Below, one piece after another: positions 24,176 through 32,852 of a stretch of DNA of 64,000 bases. Position 1 is the first letter of the stretch, and each line of letters starts with the position of its first letter. The notes below the pieces were generated by a model that was given only the letters and a program-made list of their open reading frames with translations, searched no databases and was not told the origin of the DNA. A program made the translations under genes and the position numbers. Source of the DNA: Paenibacillus sp. HGH0039 (lineage in GTDB: Bacteria; Bacillota; Bacilli; Paenibacillales; NBRC-103111); the NCBI RefSeq assembly GCF_000411255.1, contig NZ_KE150413.1, positions 62,001 through 126,000 on the forward strand, in the 5' to 3' direction.

Positions 24176-24448
24176 CCATACAGGCATTGACCAAAGACAC
24201 GATTCCCTTCACGGGCTGCCCAGAGAGAGAAGCGCATGCTGAAAGCTTCTCCTGCCGACGGATGCGGAATTACCCCTTTGCAGCCGTGGCATCGAACCCG
24301 CATAAGATCCGAGCGGCAGTAGATGACACCGGATCATCTCCGTTACCGGATGCCAAATGAGGATTCTGCGTGCTTCGCGGCAGATCAAATGAGGGTGGAA
24401 CCACGAGCTGAACGCACTCGTCCCTTTGTGGATGAGCTGCGTTTTTTT
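24176..24448 (+). ncRNA. T-box riboswitch leader, threonine type
   Basis: The conserved T-box AGGGTGGAACCACG is at 24392-24405 and its antiterminator partner CGTCCCT at 24419-24425. A terminator formed by AACGCACTCGTC and GATGAGCTGCGTT followed by seven T residues ends near 24448. Upstream, CAGAGAGAGAAGC and GCTGAAAGCTTC match the Stem I motifs. A candidate threonine specifier ACC lies at 24272-24274, but its place in the specifier loop needs folding. Uncharged tRNA-Thr would stabilise the antiterminator and turn on thrS. Confidence 0.93.
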
Positions 24449-24483
24449 GCGTTCAACAAAAAACACTCGTGGAGGGATAGACG

Positions 24484-26397
24484 ATGAATATTCAAGTAAC
24501 CTTGCCAGACGGATCGGTCCGGGAGTACTCCAGAGGGACGACGATTGAAGAGGTGGCCCAGTCCATCAGTCCGGGACTTCGTAAGAACGCGTTCGGCGGC
24601 AAACTAAACGGCAAACCGGTCGATCTGAACACGTCCATCGAGCGGGACAGCGCGGTCGAGATTATCACGCCGGATAGCGCCGAGGGGCTGAACATTTACC
24701 GGCACAGCACGGCGCACCTCATGGCGCAGGCCATCAAGCGGATTTACGGCGGCAAAGCCGTGAAGCTGGGCATCGGCCCGGTTATCGAAGACGGGTTCTA
24801 TTACGACCTGGATCTCGAAAAGCCCTTGTCGACCGAAGATCTCGCCGCCATCGAGAAGGAGATGGAGAAAATCGCGGGTGAAAACCTGCCGATCATCCGC
24901 CGGGTCGTAAGCCGGGAGGAGGCTCTCCGCATTTTCGGCGACATGGAAGATCCCCTGAAGCTGGAGCTGATTCGCGACCTTCCGGAGGATGCGGAAATTT
25001 CCGTCTACGAACAGGGAGAATTTCTCGACCTGTGCAGGGGACCGCATCTGCCTTCGACGGGGCGGATCAAAGCGTTCAAGCTGCTGAACGTGGCAGGCGC
25101 TTACTGGCGCGGGGATTCCGCCAACAAGATGCTCCAGCGCATCTACGGCACGGCTTTCCCGAAAAAAGCGGAGCTTGACGAGCATCTGCATCTGCTGGAG
25201 GAGGCCAAGAAACGCGACCACCGCAAGCTGGGCAAGGAACTCGGCCTGTTCATGTTCTCCGAAGAAGCTCCCGGCATGCCGTTCTACCTGCCCAAAGGGA
25301 TGACGATCCGCACAGAGCTGGAAAGCTTCGCACGCGGACTGCAGCGGCAGCGGGAATATGACGAAGTGCGTACGCCGTTCATGATGAACAGACGCCTCTG
25401 GGAGCAGTCGGGCCACTGGGACCATTACAAGGACAACATGTATTTTACCGATGTGGACGATACGAGTTTTGCGCTGAAGCCCATGAACTGTCCGGGCCAT
25501 ATGCTGATTTATAAAAACAGCCTGCATTCCTACCGGGAACTTCCGATCCGCCTTGCCGAGTACGGGCAGGTGCACCGGCACGAGATGTCGGGTGCGCTGA
25601 ACGGCATGATGCGCGTGCGCACGTTCTGTCAGGACGATGCGCATCTGTTCGTCCGCCCCGATCAGATCGAAGAAGAAATCGGCCGGGTGATCGAACTGAT
25701 CGACTATATTTACGGCGTCTTCGGCTTCGAGTACAAAATCGAGCTGTCCACGCGCCCCGAAGACTCCATGGGCTCCCAGGAGCTGTGGGATCAGGCGGAA
25801 GCTTCCCTGAAAAACGTGCTCGATAACCGGGGCATCGAATACCGGGTCAACGAAGGCGACGGCGCGTTCTACGGGCCGAAAATCGACTTCCATATTCTCG
25901 ATGCGCTCAAGCGCAGCTGGCAGTGTGGGACGATCCAGCTCGATTTTCAAATGCCGGAGAAATTCGACCTCACGTACATCGGCGAGGACAGCCTGAAACA
26001 CCGGCCGGTCGTTATCCACCGGGCCGTGTACGGTTCGGTCGACCGCTTCATCGGCATCATCACCGAGCATTACAGCGGCGCTTTCCCGCTCTGGCTGGCG
26101 CCGGTGCAGGTGAAGCTTCTGCCGGTGTCCGACCATTACGCCGATTACGCCATGCTCGTGAAGAAATCGCTGGACGAAGCGGGCATCCGCGCGGAAGCCG
26201 ATCTGAGAAACGAGAAACTGGGCTACAAGATCCGTGAAGCGCAGCTGGAAAAAGTGCCGTACATGTTCGTCCTCGGCGAAAACGAAAAAAATACGGGCAC
26301 GGCAGCCGTCCGCAAACGCGGGGAAGGGGACTTGGGCCCGCAATCGATTGAGGAGATTTGCGGGCGGATTCTCGAAGAAATCCGCAGTAAAGCTTAG
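24484..26397 (+). CDS. thrS: Threonyl-tRNA synthetase
   Basis: 637 residues, the normal length. N-terminal TGS domain (about 1-62); editing domain with HSTAHLMAQ (His74, His78) and CRGPHLPSTG; class II catalytic core with the zinc-binding MNCPGHMLIY, motif 2 in VHRHEMSGALNGMMRVRTF, and motif 3 near RAVYGSVDRFIGI; C-terminal anticodon-binding domain ending near residue 637. The ATG follows GGAGGG. Expression is controlled by the T-box leader directly upstream. Second copies of thrS are common in Bacillales, so it may not be the only gene. Confidence 0.97.
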   Translation: MNIQVTLPDGSVREYSRGTTIEEVAQSISPGLRKNAFGGKLNGKPVDLNTSIERDSAVEIITPDSAEGLNIYRHSTAHLMAQAIKRIYGGKAVKLGIGPVIEDGFYYDLDLEKPLSTEDLAAIEKEMEKIAGENLPIIRRVVSREEALRIFGDMEDPLKLELIRDLPEDAEISVYEQGEFLDLCRGPHLPSTGRIKAFKLLNVAGAYWRGDSANKMLQRIYGTAFPKKAELDEHLHLLEEAKKRDHRKLGKELGLFMFSEEAPGMPFYLPKGMTIRTELESFARGLQRQREYDEVRTPFMMNRRLWEQSGHWDHYKDNMYFTDVDDTSFALKPMNCPGHMLIYKNSLHSYRELPIRLAEYGQVHRHEMSGALNGMMRVRTFCQDDAHLFVRPDQIEEEIGRVIELIDYIYGVFGFEYKIELSTRPEDSMGSQELWDQAEASLKNVLDNRGIEYRVNEGDGAFYGPKIDFHILDALKRSWQCGTIQLDFQMPEKFDLTYIGEDSLKHRPVVIHRAVYGSVDRFIGIITEHYSGAFPLWLAPVQVKLLPVSDHYADYAMLVKKSLDEAGIRAEADLRNEKLGYKIREAQLEKVPYMFVLGENEKNTGTAAVRKRGEGDLGPQSIEEICGRILEEIRSKA

Positions 26398-26519
26398 CAG
26401 CCCGGGAGAAAGAATAGGAGCGCGGAAGGCAGGCTTCCTGTTCTCGGGAAGAATTTCAAGCGAAAAATCCGGCGGCGCTCTCCATGTAAGCTCGCCGGAC
26501 GGTGAAAGGATGAAGTGCG

Positions 26520-27800
26520 ATGACGGAGCGTATTCCGTGCAAAAGCGCGGATTGCCGGGCGACGATTCTTCCCCGGACAGCCGAGAAGACGGGCGGTTAC
26601 TGTATGCCCTGCGTACAGAACCGGCAGCGGCTGGAGCGGGAGGAGTTCATCCGCCGGAACCGCAGGGATGTGAATCTCTACGAGGGGATAACGGACCCCG
26701 TGGAGATTTTGAAAATCATGTGCGAGCCGAGGGTTCCGGACCCTCTCACCCGCTATACGGCATACGAGAAAACGGCCGAGGAGCTGTATGCCTCTTTGTC
26801 CGCATCGGATGCGGAAAGGATGAAAGCTTACGCGGCGGCGCTGCTATCGGAAGATGAGCCGGATATCGCGGAAGACATTTTGTTATCGCTGGCATGCTTC
26901 ACGGGAATACCGGTGCACGATTGTCTGCCCGCGCTTATTCGGAAGGAATGTTACCATCCGGGTATTCTCTACAAACAGGCTCCCGCCGCTATCCGGGACT
27001 TTCTGCTGGACCAAGTGGAAAAAGATGCGGAGAACCGCAATTTCCTATTGCTCGCGTTGGCCTGGATCGGGGATGAGGCGGTGGCGGCCCGCTTTAACCA
27101 ATGGAGGGAAACTCCGCCTGTCTGGGCCGAAGAACTGTATGTTCCTCCACACCAGTACTCGCTTGAGGCAGGATGGACGCTGAACGAGGAAGGTTCGAGA
27201 AGCGACTTGTTTTACAGGGAGTGCCGGACGTTTGAAAAAGGCATGCCCTCCGGCGGCGAACCTGTATCGCTTTTCGGAAAAACCGAAGAGTTTTGCAGAG
27301 GCTGTGGCGGCGAAATGACTGTTCTGTTCGATCTGGACCTCAGACATCCTTCGCTTCGGTTCCTGGGTATGGAAGGCGAGAGATTGAAGATTGCGACCTG
27401 CTTGAGCTGCACCTGCTATGGCTTTCTTTTTACCGATATAGACGGTAAGGGAGGGAGCAGATGGAGCCGGTACAATGCCGCCCCCGCCGTTTCGCCGGTA
27501 CCGGAAGAGGACGGGCCATTGGAGGCCGGAGAGCGGCCCGCTCTGCGGTTCTCCGGCAAGGAGCGGGGAACGTACTACGCCGCCGTCTGGACTCAGGAGC
27601 CGGCGGTGGCTTCGCAGGTGGGGGGCTATCCCACGTGGATTCAGGACGCGGAGTACCCGGATTGTCCCAGGTGCTCGGGGAAAATGACCTTCCTGGCCCA
27701 ATTCTCCTGGGAGGATGCGGATGATTACGGCGAAGGAATTACCTATGCGTTCGTATGCAAGGAATGCCAAGTCGCCGCAACCCACTTCCAGCAGACGTAA
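26520..27800 (+). CDS. Zinc-ribbon protein with DUF1963-like C-terminus
   Basis: 426 residues. The N-terminus has a four-cysteine zinc site (IPCKSADCRATI and GGYCMPCVQNRQ), followed by a helical repeat-like region (about 70-220). The C-terminal half resembles DUF1963/YwqG proteins: SQVGGYPTWIQDAEYPDCP, RCSGKMTFLAQFSWED, with extra CxxC pairs in EEFCRGCGGEM and FVCKECQVA. This group is cytosolic and of unknown function, often placed with SMI1/KNR4-like toxin-immunity genes. The ribosome site GAAAGGATGAAG is present. A terminator follows at 27926. Confidence 0.75.
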   Translation: MTERIPCKSADCRATILPRTAEKTGGYCMPCVQNRQRLEREEFIRRNRRDVNLYEGITDPVEILKIMCEPRVPDPLTRYTAYEKTAEELYASLSASDAERMKAYAAALLSEDEPDIAEDILLSLACFTGIPVHDCLPALIRKECYHPGILYKQAPAAIRDFLLDQVEKDAENRNFLLLALAWIGDEAVAARFNQWRETPPVWAEELYVPPHQYSLEAGWTLNEEGSRSDLFYRECRTFEKGMPSGGEPVSLFGKTEEFCRGCGGEMTVLFDLDLRHPSLRFLGMEGERLKIATCLSCTCYGFLFTDIDGKGGSRWSRYNAAPAVSPVPEEDGPLEAGERPALRFSGKERGTYYAAVWTQEPAVASQVGGYPTWIQDAEYPDCPRCSGKMTFLAQFSWEDADDYGEGITYAFVCKECQVAATHFQQT

Positions 27801-27925
27801 GTCTCGTGATCAATCTGCTGCGGCAGGCTCGGTCTTGTTACGCGGTTACGCCGGTGACAGTCTTGATCGCGTGCCGGCGAGTAGTATTAACCGCAGTGCC
27901 GATGAGGCATGCGGCAGATTCGATC

Positions 27926-27963
27926 AAAAAAGGCGCCCCCGTAAAATCGGGGGGCGCCTTTTC
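27926..27963. terminator. Bidirectional rho-independent terminator
   Basis: AAAAGGCGCCCCCG and CGGGGGGCGCCTTTT form a very stable stem with a short AT loop. It lies between convergent genes and serves both strands. Confidence 0.9.
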
Positions 27964-28016
27964 TCTTTTTAACCGTGTGATGCTTGAGGGGGTGGCGGCG
28001 GACCGGCAAAGACCGG

Positions 28017-28445
28017 TCAAGTTACGTTCGCGACGCTACGGGTGATGACCTCGACCAGCTCTGCCTTGTGGGCTTCATAAGCTTCCCGGGACAAGCTTCC
28101 ACCGGCGAGACGGTCATCCAGCTGTGCGGACAATTGCGCCGTTTGCAGGGCAATGACATCCTGCACATCGCGCGAATGGCTGGCCGCTACCTCAGCGAGA
28201 GACTGCCCGTTGTACAAAGCGTCGTAAATCTCTTCGTCGGAAGTGACGCCCAGGGCCTGATGCAGTTCGTCTTGGACGGGCACGGCTGCGGTTTGTGTGG
28301 CTGCGGTTTTTACTTTATCGAATGCGGCCGGATTATCCGGGATCATAATTTGTACTTCCGCGGTGCTTTCTTCATTCCAAAATCCCGCACCGATTGTGAT
28401 GGCAAAAGCGACAGTGCCTGCGATTAAAATATGTTTGGGTCTCAT
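28017..28445 (-). CDS. Membrane-anchored or secreted helical protein, 142 residues
   Basis: The ATG follows AGAGGAAA. The N-terminus MRPKHILIAGTVAFAITIGA is a signal peptide or anchor. The mature part is Ala-rich and helical with the pattern NGQSLAEVAASHSRDVQDVI, then LDDRLAGGSLSREAYEAHK. This kind of helix pair, in which a SLAEVA-type turn is followed by a GxLs...A segment, occurs in several secreted Bacillales proteins of unknown role. There are no cysteines. Confidence 0.75.
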   Translation of the reverse strand: MRPKHILIAGTVAFAITIGAGFWNEESTAEVQIMIPDNPAAFDKVKTAATQTAAVPVQDELHQALGVTSDEEIYDALYNGQSLAEVAASHSRDVQDVIALQTAQLSAQLDDRLAGGSLSREAYEAHKAELVEVITRSVANVT

Positions 28446-28849
28446 GTGTATTTCCTCTTTTCTGTAAACGAATAGGTGGGATCAGACGAGCAACGGTATC
28501 TATAAGCGTAAGTAGGCAGATAAGCGAATGGAGTAATTCGTATGTAAGTTGAAAGGACGTCTTCTAAGTCTTATACGAAGCACACGGGTTTCCGTTGCGC
28601 GGCCGGAATTATTACCCGGCAAATTTCGTTCTAAAACGGTTTGAGGCAAACGTTTGATCCGCTGTCCTGAACCCATTGTATCCGGCACTTCTTAAAACGG
28701 GATTAAATCAACCTGAATCTGCTCTGAAATCTGAAGGGGAGACTGCAAAGCAAAAAACAGTATAGAGCAGCCGGGAAAGTAAATTCGAAAACGGGTGTGA
28801 AGTGCGGATAGAAGAGCGAGGCGAAGAACGGGCCGAAGATTGACACAGG
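28446..28849. other. Intergenic, no gene recognised
   Basis: About 400 bases without a supported gene. Open frames here and in the neighbouring repeat lack ribosome sites and encode low-complexity sequence. Nothing else is seen. Confidence 0.5.
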
Positions 28850-28966
28850 GAACAGAAGCAGGAGCAGGAGCAGAAGCAATAGTAGGAGCAAGAGCAGAAG
28901 CAAGAGCAGAACCAAGAGCAGAACCAAGAGCAGAACCAAGAGCAGAACAGAGCAGAACCAAGAGCC
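28850..28966. repeat. Purine-rich 12-bp tandem repeat tract
   Basis: Degenerate copies of AGAGCAGAACCA and AGAGCAGAAGCA, with several exact 12-mers near 28900-28960. The minus-strand frames read as Leu/Val- or Cys/Ser/Phe-rich low complexity without a plausible start, so I treat it as non-coding. It lies directly beyond the LuxR-family gene's terminator. Confidence 0.8.
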
Positions 28967-28969
28967 ACA

Positions 28970-29002
28970 CAAAAACCCCTCCGGATATGACCCGGAGGGG
29001 TT
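28970..29002 (-). terminator. Rho-independent terminator of the LuxR-family gene
   Basis: AACCCCTCCGG (28974-28984) pairs with CCGGAGGGGTT (28992-29002), and the minus-strand product ends in a T run. Confidence 0.9.
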
Positions 29003-29077
29003 AGGCGGCGCAGCGGCCTTGGCGCACAGCGGGCCGGAAAGAGCCGAAACAAGCATCGTTTCAGCCAAGCCGGCATG

Positions 29078-31687
29078 CTATTCCGCATCCAGTAGCTTAA
29101 GCTCTTGCGCGGTAACGAGCGCTTGGGTACGGGAGGAAACGCCCAGCTTCTCGTACAAGCGGGAGAGGTAGACCTTGACCGTACCCTCGGAAAGCGTCAA
29201 CTGCTCCGCCATCTGCTTGTTGGAAGCGCCCCGGCGGATAAGGCGGAGCAGACTGATCTCGCTGCGGCTCAGTTCCTCCACGAGCCCCGGGGCTGCAGGT
29301 TTGCGCTGGGGGGAGGCGGGCATGAACAGGCTAAGCAGCTTCAATACGTAATCGTGCATCCCGCCTCCCTGTCCTGCCGCTTCCCGGGCCAAGCGGTATT
29401 GTCTGGCATAAGCGCGCAGCAGGGTTTCCATGGCTTTGCCTTCATCGAGGAAGCTCCGGATGTAGCCGTTCCGGGCACTCAGCTCCAGCGCTTCGTGAAG
29501 ATGGCGCAGAGCCGCCGTACGCTGACCCCGCTGATTTTCCAGGAGCGCCTGCAGAATGCCGATTTCGATGATGCCGGACAGAAGCTGCTCCCGCTCGCAC
29601 TGGGGTTTAAGCAGCTCCAACAGGCGCAGCGCCTCTTTCTCCTTGCGCTGGCTGCCGAGCGCGCGCGCCAGCGTGACGTATTCGAACTCCTGCCGGAAAC
29701 CGGGCTTGTCCTTCCTGGACAAACCGAGCTGCGGCAGAGCCTTTTTCACGTCTGCGGAGCGGTCTTCTTTAAGATACAGACGGATTCTGGCCGCCTGCAA
29801 AAGCTGCAGCCAGCGGCTGTCTCTCAGCCCGGAAGCTGCCTCGAAAGCTTCGTCCACAGCGGCATGGGCCAGCTCGAAGCGCCCCTCCGCCGCATACAGC
29901 ATGGCCTGCGTCAGATGCATCGGCACATACAAGCCGGGCAGCTCCCTGGCTGGGGCGGAACGGGAGACCAGGACCGCCAATCTGCGGCTGTCCTCCAGCC
30001 GGTTCCACTCGTAGTAGCCCTCGCTGAGCGACTGCATGACGTACAGATAAATGTAGGAACCGTGCCATCCCCTGGCTTCCAGCAGACTGGTGAACAAGGC
30101 GCCGATCCTTTCCGTATCGGACGAGAGTACGCCTTTGAGGCCGAGCGGGGTCCGTCTGACCAGCGGTTCGGTCCGGTTATAGTTAAACGTGTAAAAAGCC
30201 GGATCGGCCGGTAAAATCTCATGCAGCAGAGTCCCGATATGAGTGAACCATTTATCGAAGATGCCGGTCATAAACATCAGATTCGAACGCACGAAAAGCA
30301 GCCCGCTCTGGAGTTCTTTCCGTTCTTCCGGCTCCATGGAAGCGTCCAGTGACGACTCCACCCGCTCAAGCAGCTGCTCGGCCTGCTCCGCATGACCCGT
30401 CATGAGCAGGACGAAAGCATGGTGCAAAGACAATGCGGGCGGCACGGCATAATCCGGAGGGAAGCTGCGGAACCAGCGCAGGAGGTTGCCCAGTTCTCCG
30501 CTTTCCAATACGGCCGGCATGTGGGTTCTCAGGGAGCTTTCCAGCAGAGGATAATCTTCGCCGGCTATGGCGTATTCCATCGCTTCATTCATAAATCCGC
30601 GCGAAATGCAGCCTGCACTTGCCAGCCGGTTCAGCCGCCGCCATTCCTCCGGCTGCTTGCGTTTAAGCAGCTCCTGCAGAAATCCGGCAAACAGATGATG
30701 GTACCGGAACCAGGCGCCGCGCTCGTCCAGGGGCACTAGGAAGAGGTTTGATTTTTTAGCCCGCTCGAGCAGTACCCGGGAGTCGGCGCTTTCCGTGACC
30801 GCATCGCACAGACCGGCATCCATCTCTTGAAGAACGGACGTTTTCAGCACGAAGGAATAGAGGTCCGGCGGCAATTTCGAGGCAACTTCTTCGAATAAAT
30901 AATCCGAGATAACCCGGTGGTCTCCGCGGAATTCCTCGAGGAAACGGGCCGCGTCTGCCCCGGATTGAAGAGACAGCAGCGCCAACTGCAGGCCGGTTAC
31001 CCAGCCTTCCGTCTGTGCGGCGAGATGCCGGATCTGTTCATCCGTCAAAGGATGATTGTGGATGTCCCGGTAAAATGCGGCGGTTTCATCGGCCGTAAAT
31101 TGGAGAGTGGCCGTGTGCAGTTCGTTTTGTTCCTGCTTGGCGGTCCATTTTACAGTCGAAAAAGGAAGCTCGCTGCGGCTTGCGATCAGCACGTGAAGCG
31201 CAGGCGGCAGGTATTCGATAAAATAAGCCAGGCTGTCGTGAATGCGCGCGTCCCCGATCAGGTGGTAGTCGTCGAGAACAAGCACCGTTTTTCCGGGAAT
31301 CTCATAAAGCTCGTTTAAAAGCGCATCCAGAAAAGTGGAGGAGGAAATATCCTGCAGCGATAGCGTAAGCGCCGCAAGCCGCTGTCCGGCCGGGTCTCCG
31401 GCCTTATCGGCCAGGGAGCGGATGAGCGTGCGCCAGAAGCGGATAAAATCGTTATCTCTGGCATCCAGGGACAGCCAGGCGCAGGTATGCCCGCTGCTGT
31501 GGGCCCACTGGGTAAGCAGGGTCGTTTTGCCGAATCCGGCGGGGGCGCACACAAGCGTAAGCCGCCCGTTTATTCCCCGGGATAAAGAATCGGTCAGCCG
31601 CTCGCGGGCAACCAGATTCGGCTTTGGAAGAGGCGCGGCTATTTTGGTTTTTAAAATGACGGGGGCATCGGAAGCCGTATCGGTCAT
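29078..31687 (-). CDS. MalT-like LuxR-family STAND regulator
   Basis: 869 residues, the usual size of MalT/LAL regulators. An AAA-type NTPase domain has Walker A APAGFGKTTLLTQ (about 49-60) and Walker B KTVLVLDDYHLIG. A long TPR-like helical middle section (about 350-780) follows, then a C-terminal LuxR helix-turn-helix (about 805-862) with LSRSEISLLRLIRRGASNKQ and LTLSEGTVKVYL. The ATG follows GGAGGA. Such proteins are ATP-dependent activators with small-molecule inducers. No obvious target operon is adjacent; the divergent partner is the S-layer-like gene at 31879. Confidence 0.93.
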   Translation of the reverse strand: MTDTASDAPVILKTKIAAPLPKPNLVARERLTDSLSRGINGRLTLVCAPAGFGKTTLLTQWAHSSGHTCAWLSLDARDNDFIRFWRTLIRSLADKAGDPAGQRLAALTLSLQDISSSTFLDALLNELYEIPGKTVLVLDDYHLIGDARIHDSLAYFIEYLPPALHVLIASRSELPFSTVKWTAKQEQNELHTATLQFTADETAAFYRDIHNHPLTDEQIRHLAAQTEGWVTGLQLALLSLQSGADAARFLEEFRGDHRVISDYLFEEVASKLPPDLYSFVLKTSVLQEMDAGLCDAVTESADSRVLLERAKKSNLFLVPLDERGAWFRYHHLFAGFLQELLKRKQPEEWRRLNRLASAGCISRGFMNEAMEYAIAGEDYPLLESSLRTHMPAVLESGELGNLLRWFRSFPPDYAVPPALSLHHAFVLLMTGHAEQAEQLLERVESSLDASMEPEERKELQSGLLFVRSNLMFMTGIFDKWFTHIGTLLHEILPADPAFYTFNYNRTEPLVRRTPLGLKGVLSSDTERIGALFTSLLEARGWHGSYIYLYVMQSLSEGYYEWNRLEDSRRLAVLVSRSAPARELPGLYVPMHLTQAMLYAAEGRFELAHAAVDEAFEAASGLRDSRWLQLLQAARIRLYLKEDRSADVKKALPQLGLSRKDKPGFRQEFEYVTLARALGSQRKEKEALRLLELLKPQCEREQLLSGIIEIGILQALLENQRGQRTAALRHLHEALELSARNGYIRSFLDEGKAMETLLRAYARQYRLAREAAGQGGGMHDYVLKLLSLFMPASPQRKPAAPGLVEELSRSEISLLRLIRRGASNKQMAEQLTLSEGTVKVYLSRLYEKLGVSSRTQALVTAQELKLLDAE

Positions 31688-31878
31688 AAGTCCTCCAGAA
31701 GCGGCAGACAGCCGCGGTCGTTTCCAATCTGTTTTGTATCATTATATAAAAAAACAAGCTCCAAGTTAACTTAAGTTAATGGATAATTTCATTAGCTCTT
31801 AGTAAACTTGCCGCGAGTTTTCGTGCCGGATGGAGGCAGCGGGCTCACCAAGCTATAGTGAAGGGAGAGCAAACTATT

Positions 31879-32493
31879 GTGCAGGCGAAGCCGGGTGGGA
31901 AATATAACGGAGGACAGCCCTCCTCCTTCTCTAACGCTGTATGGGATGTTCATGTAAACCTGCCGCCGCAAGCGGAAAACGCATCCGTGAGCATAGCCGG
32001 GGATATGATCCGGCTGCTCCAAATAAGGGAAGCATCTATTGAACTGGATACTTGGGCCGGAAGTTTCCGCATACCCGCCGGTCAAATCGGTATTGGTGCA
32101 GCCACGGGACAGTTCGGTCCGGGAGTCCGGCTGTCGGAGATGACTGTTTCGTTCGAGATTAGCATGGGCCGAAAAGAACGGGAAGCCTTGTTGACCGGGG
32201 AGGCGGGTTCAGGACGATACCGCCTTCTTTCGGGGCCCGTCGATTTTGCCGTCATCGTTTCCTGCGGGGATAAGAAAAGGAAACTGGAGAACCTGCCGGA
32301 TATAGAGCTGGCCCTGCCGCTGCCGGACGGTCTGGAACCGGACAGGGCTATAAACGTGCTTGTGCTGGACAGAAAAGGTTCCGTCCGGCTGCTTCCCGCA
32401 CACCGGGTAAACCGAAAAGGACGAATGATGGCCGCTGCAAACGGAGCGGGCGACGGTATTTTCGTACTGGCGGTTAAGCGCGGGGAACGTTGA
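31879..32493 (+). CDS. Orphan S-layer-like Ig domain protein, 204 residues
   Basis: GTG 31879 lies nine bases after AAGGGAGAG. The sequence resembles the Ig-like domain that precedes SLH repeats in Paenibacillus S-layer proteins: strands around ASIELDTWAGSFRIPAGQI, a middle VDFAVIVSCGDKKRK, and a terminal LVLDRKGSVRLLPAHRVN strand pair. There is no signal peptide and no SLH repeat, which is unusual for this domain. It may be a truncated gene or a cytosolic relative. It diverges from the LuxR-family regulator. Confidence 0.6.
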   Translation: MQAKPGGKYNGGQPSSFSNAVWDVHVNLPPQAENASVSIAGDMIRLLQIREASIELDTWAGSFRIPAGQIGIGAATGQFGPGVRLSEMTVSFEISMGRKEREALLTGEAGSGRYRLLSGPVDFAVIVSCGDKKRKLENLPDIELALPLPDGLEPDRAINVLVLDRKGSVRLLPAHRVNRKGRMMAAANGAGDGIFVLAVKRGER

Positions 32494-32528
32494 ATGATCT
32501 GGCAAGTGGGGAGGGAGAGGCAAGTCAT

Positions 32529-32634
32529 TCAAGAAGCGCAAGCAATGCAAGCAGTGCTAGCGGTACAAGCGGTACTAGCAATACTAACGGTACAAGCAAT
32601 GAGCAGTACAAGCAATGAACAGTACAAGCAGTGC
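32529..32634. repeat. Short tandem repeat tract (GTACAAGCAATG units)
   Basis: Degenerate 9-15-bp units such as AGTACAAGCAATGA and GGTACAAGC repeat across about 105 bases after the S-layer-like gene. A frame crossing it starts without a proper ribosome site and encodes low complexity, so I treat the tract as non-coding. Confidence 0.7.
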
Positions 32635-32735
32635 CGTCAAAACATGTGTTCACGGAGAAACTTCAGCGACTGGGGGAATTTAGGCAAGAGGCGAGCGCCT
32701 GTACATGTTTGTGCCGAACGTAACGTTAGGAACGG

Positions 32736-32774
32736 AAAAAAGCGCCCGCCCGTTAAAGGGGTGGCGCTTTTTTT
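32736..32774 (+). terminator. Rho-independent terminator
   Basis: AAAAAAGCGCC...GGCGCTTTTTTT with inner CCC/GGG pairs. It ends the S-layer-like transcript, which would include the tandem repeat in its 3' untranslated region. Confidence 0.8.
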
Positions 32775-32852
32775 GTATAGGCAGCACAATACCGCATATC
32801 CCGCCGCCCCAATGAAAACTCCGGTATCGACGGGGAGGCGATAAAGTGCGCG

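Noticed and set aside
22043-24187. Long open frame of 714 codons on the minus strand opposite the phosphoesterase
   Set aside because: It is the antisense shadow of a well-supported gene with a signal peptide and complete metal motifs. Its sequence is low-complexity and it has no ribosome site.
24604-26343. 579-codon minus-strand frame opposite thrS
   Set aside because: Shadow of thrS caused by GC-rich third positions; no recognisable domain, start signal or promoter.
28850-28966. CRISPR array
   Set aside because: Units are 12 bp with no spacers of constant length, and no cas genes are present.
28703-29088. Leu- or Cys/Ser/Phe-rich frames in the tandem repeat, possible membrane protein
   Set aside because: They are produced by a 12-bp repeat read in three frames, no frame has a ribosome site, and all lie over the LuxR-gene terminator.
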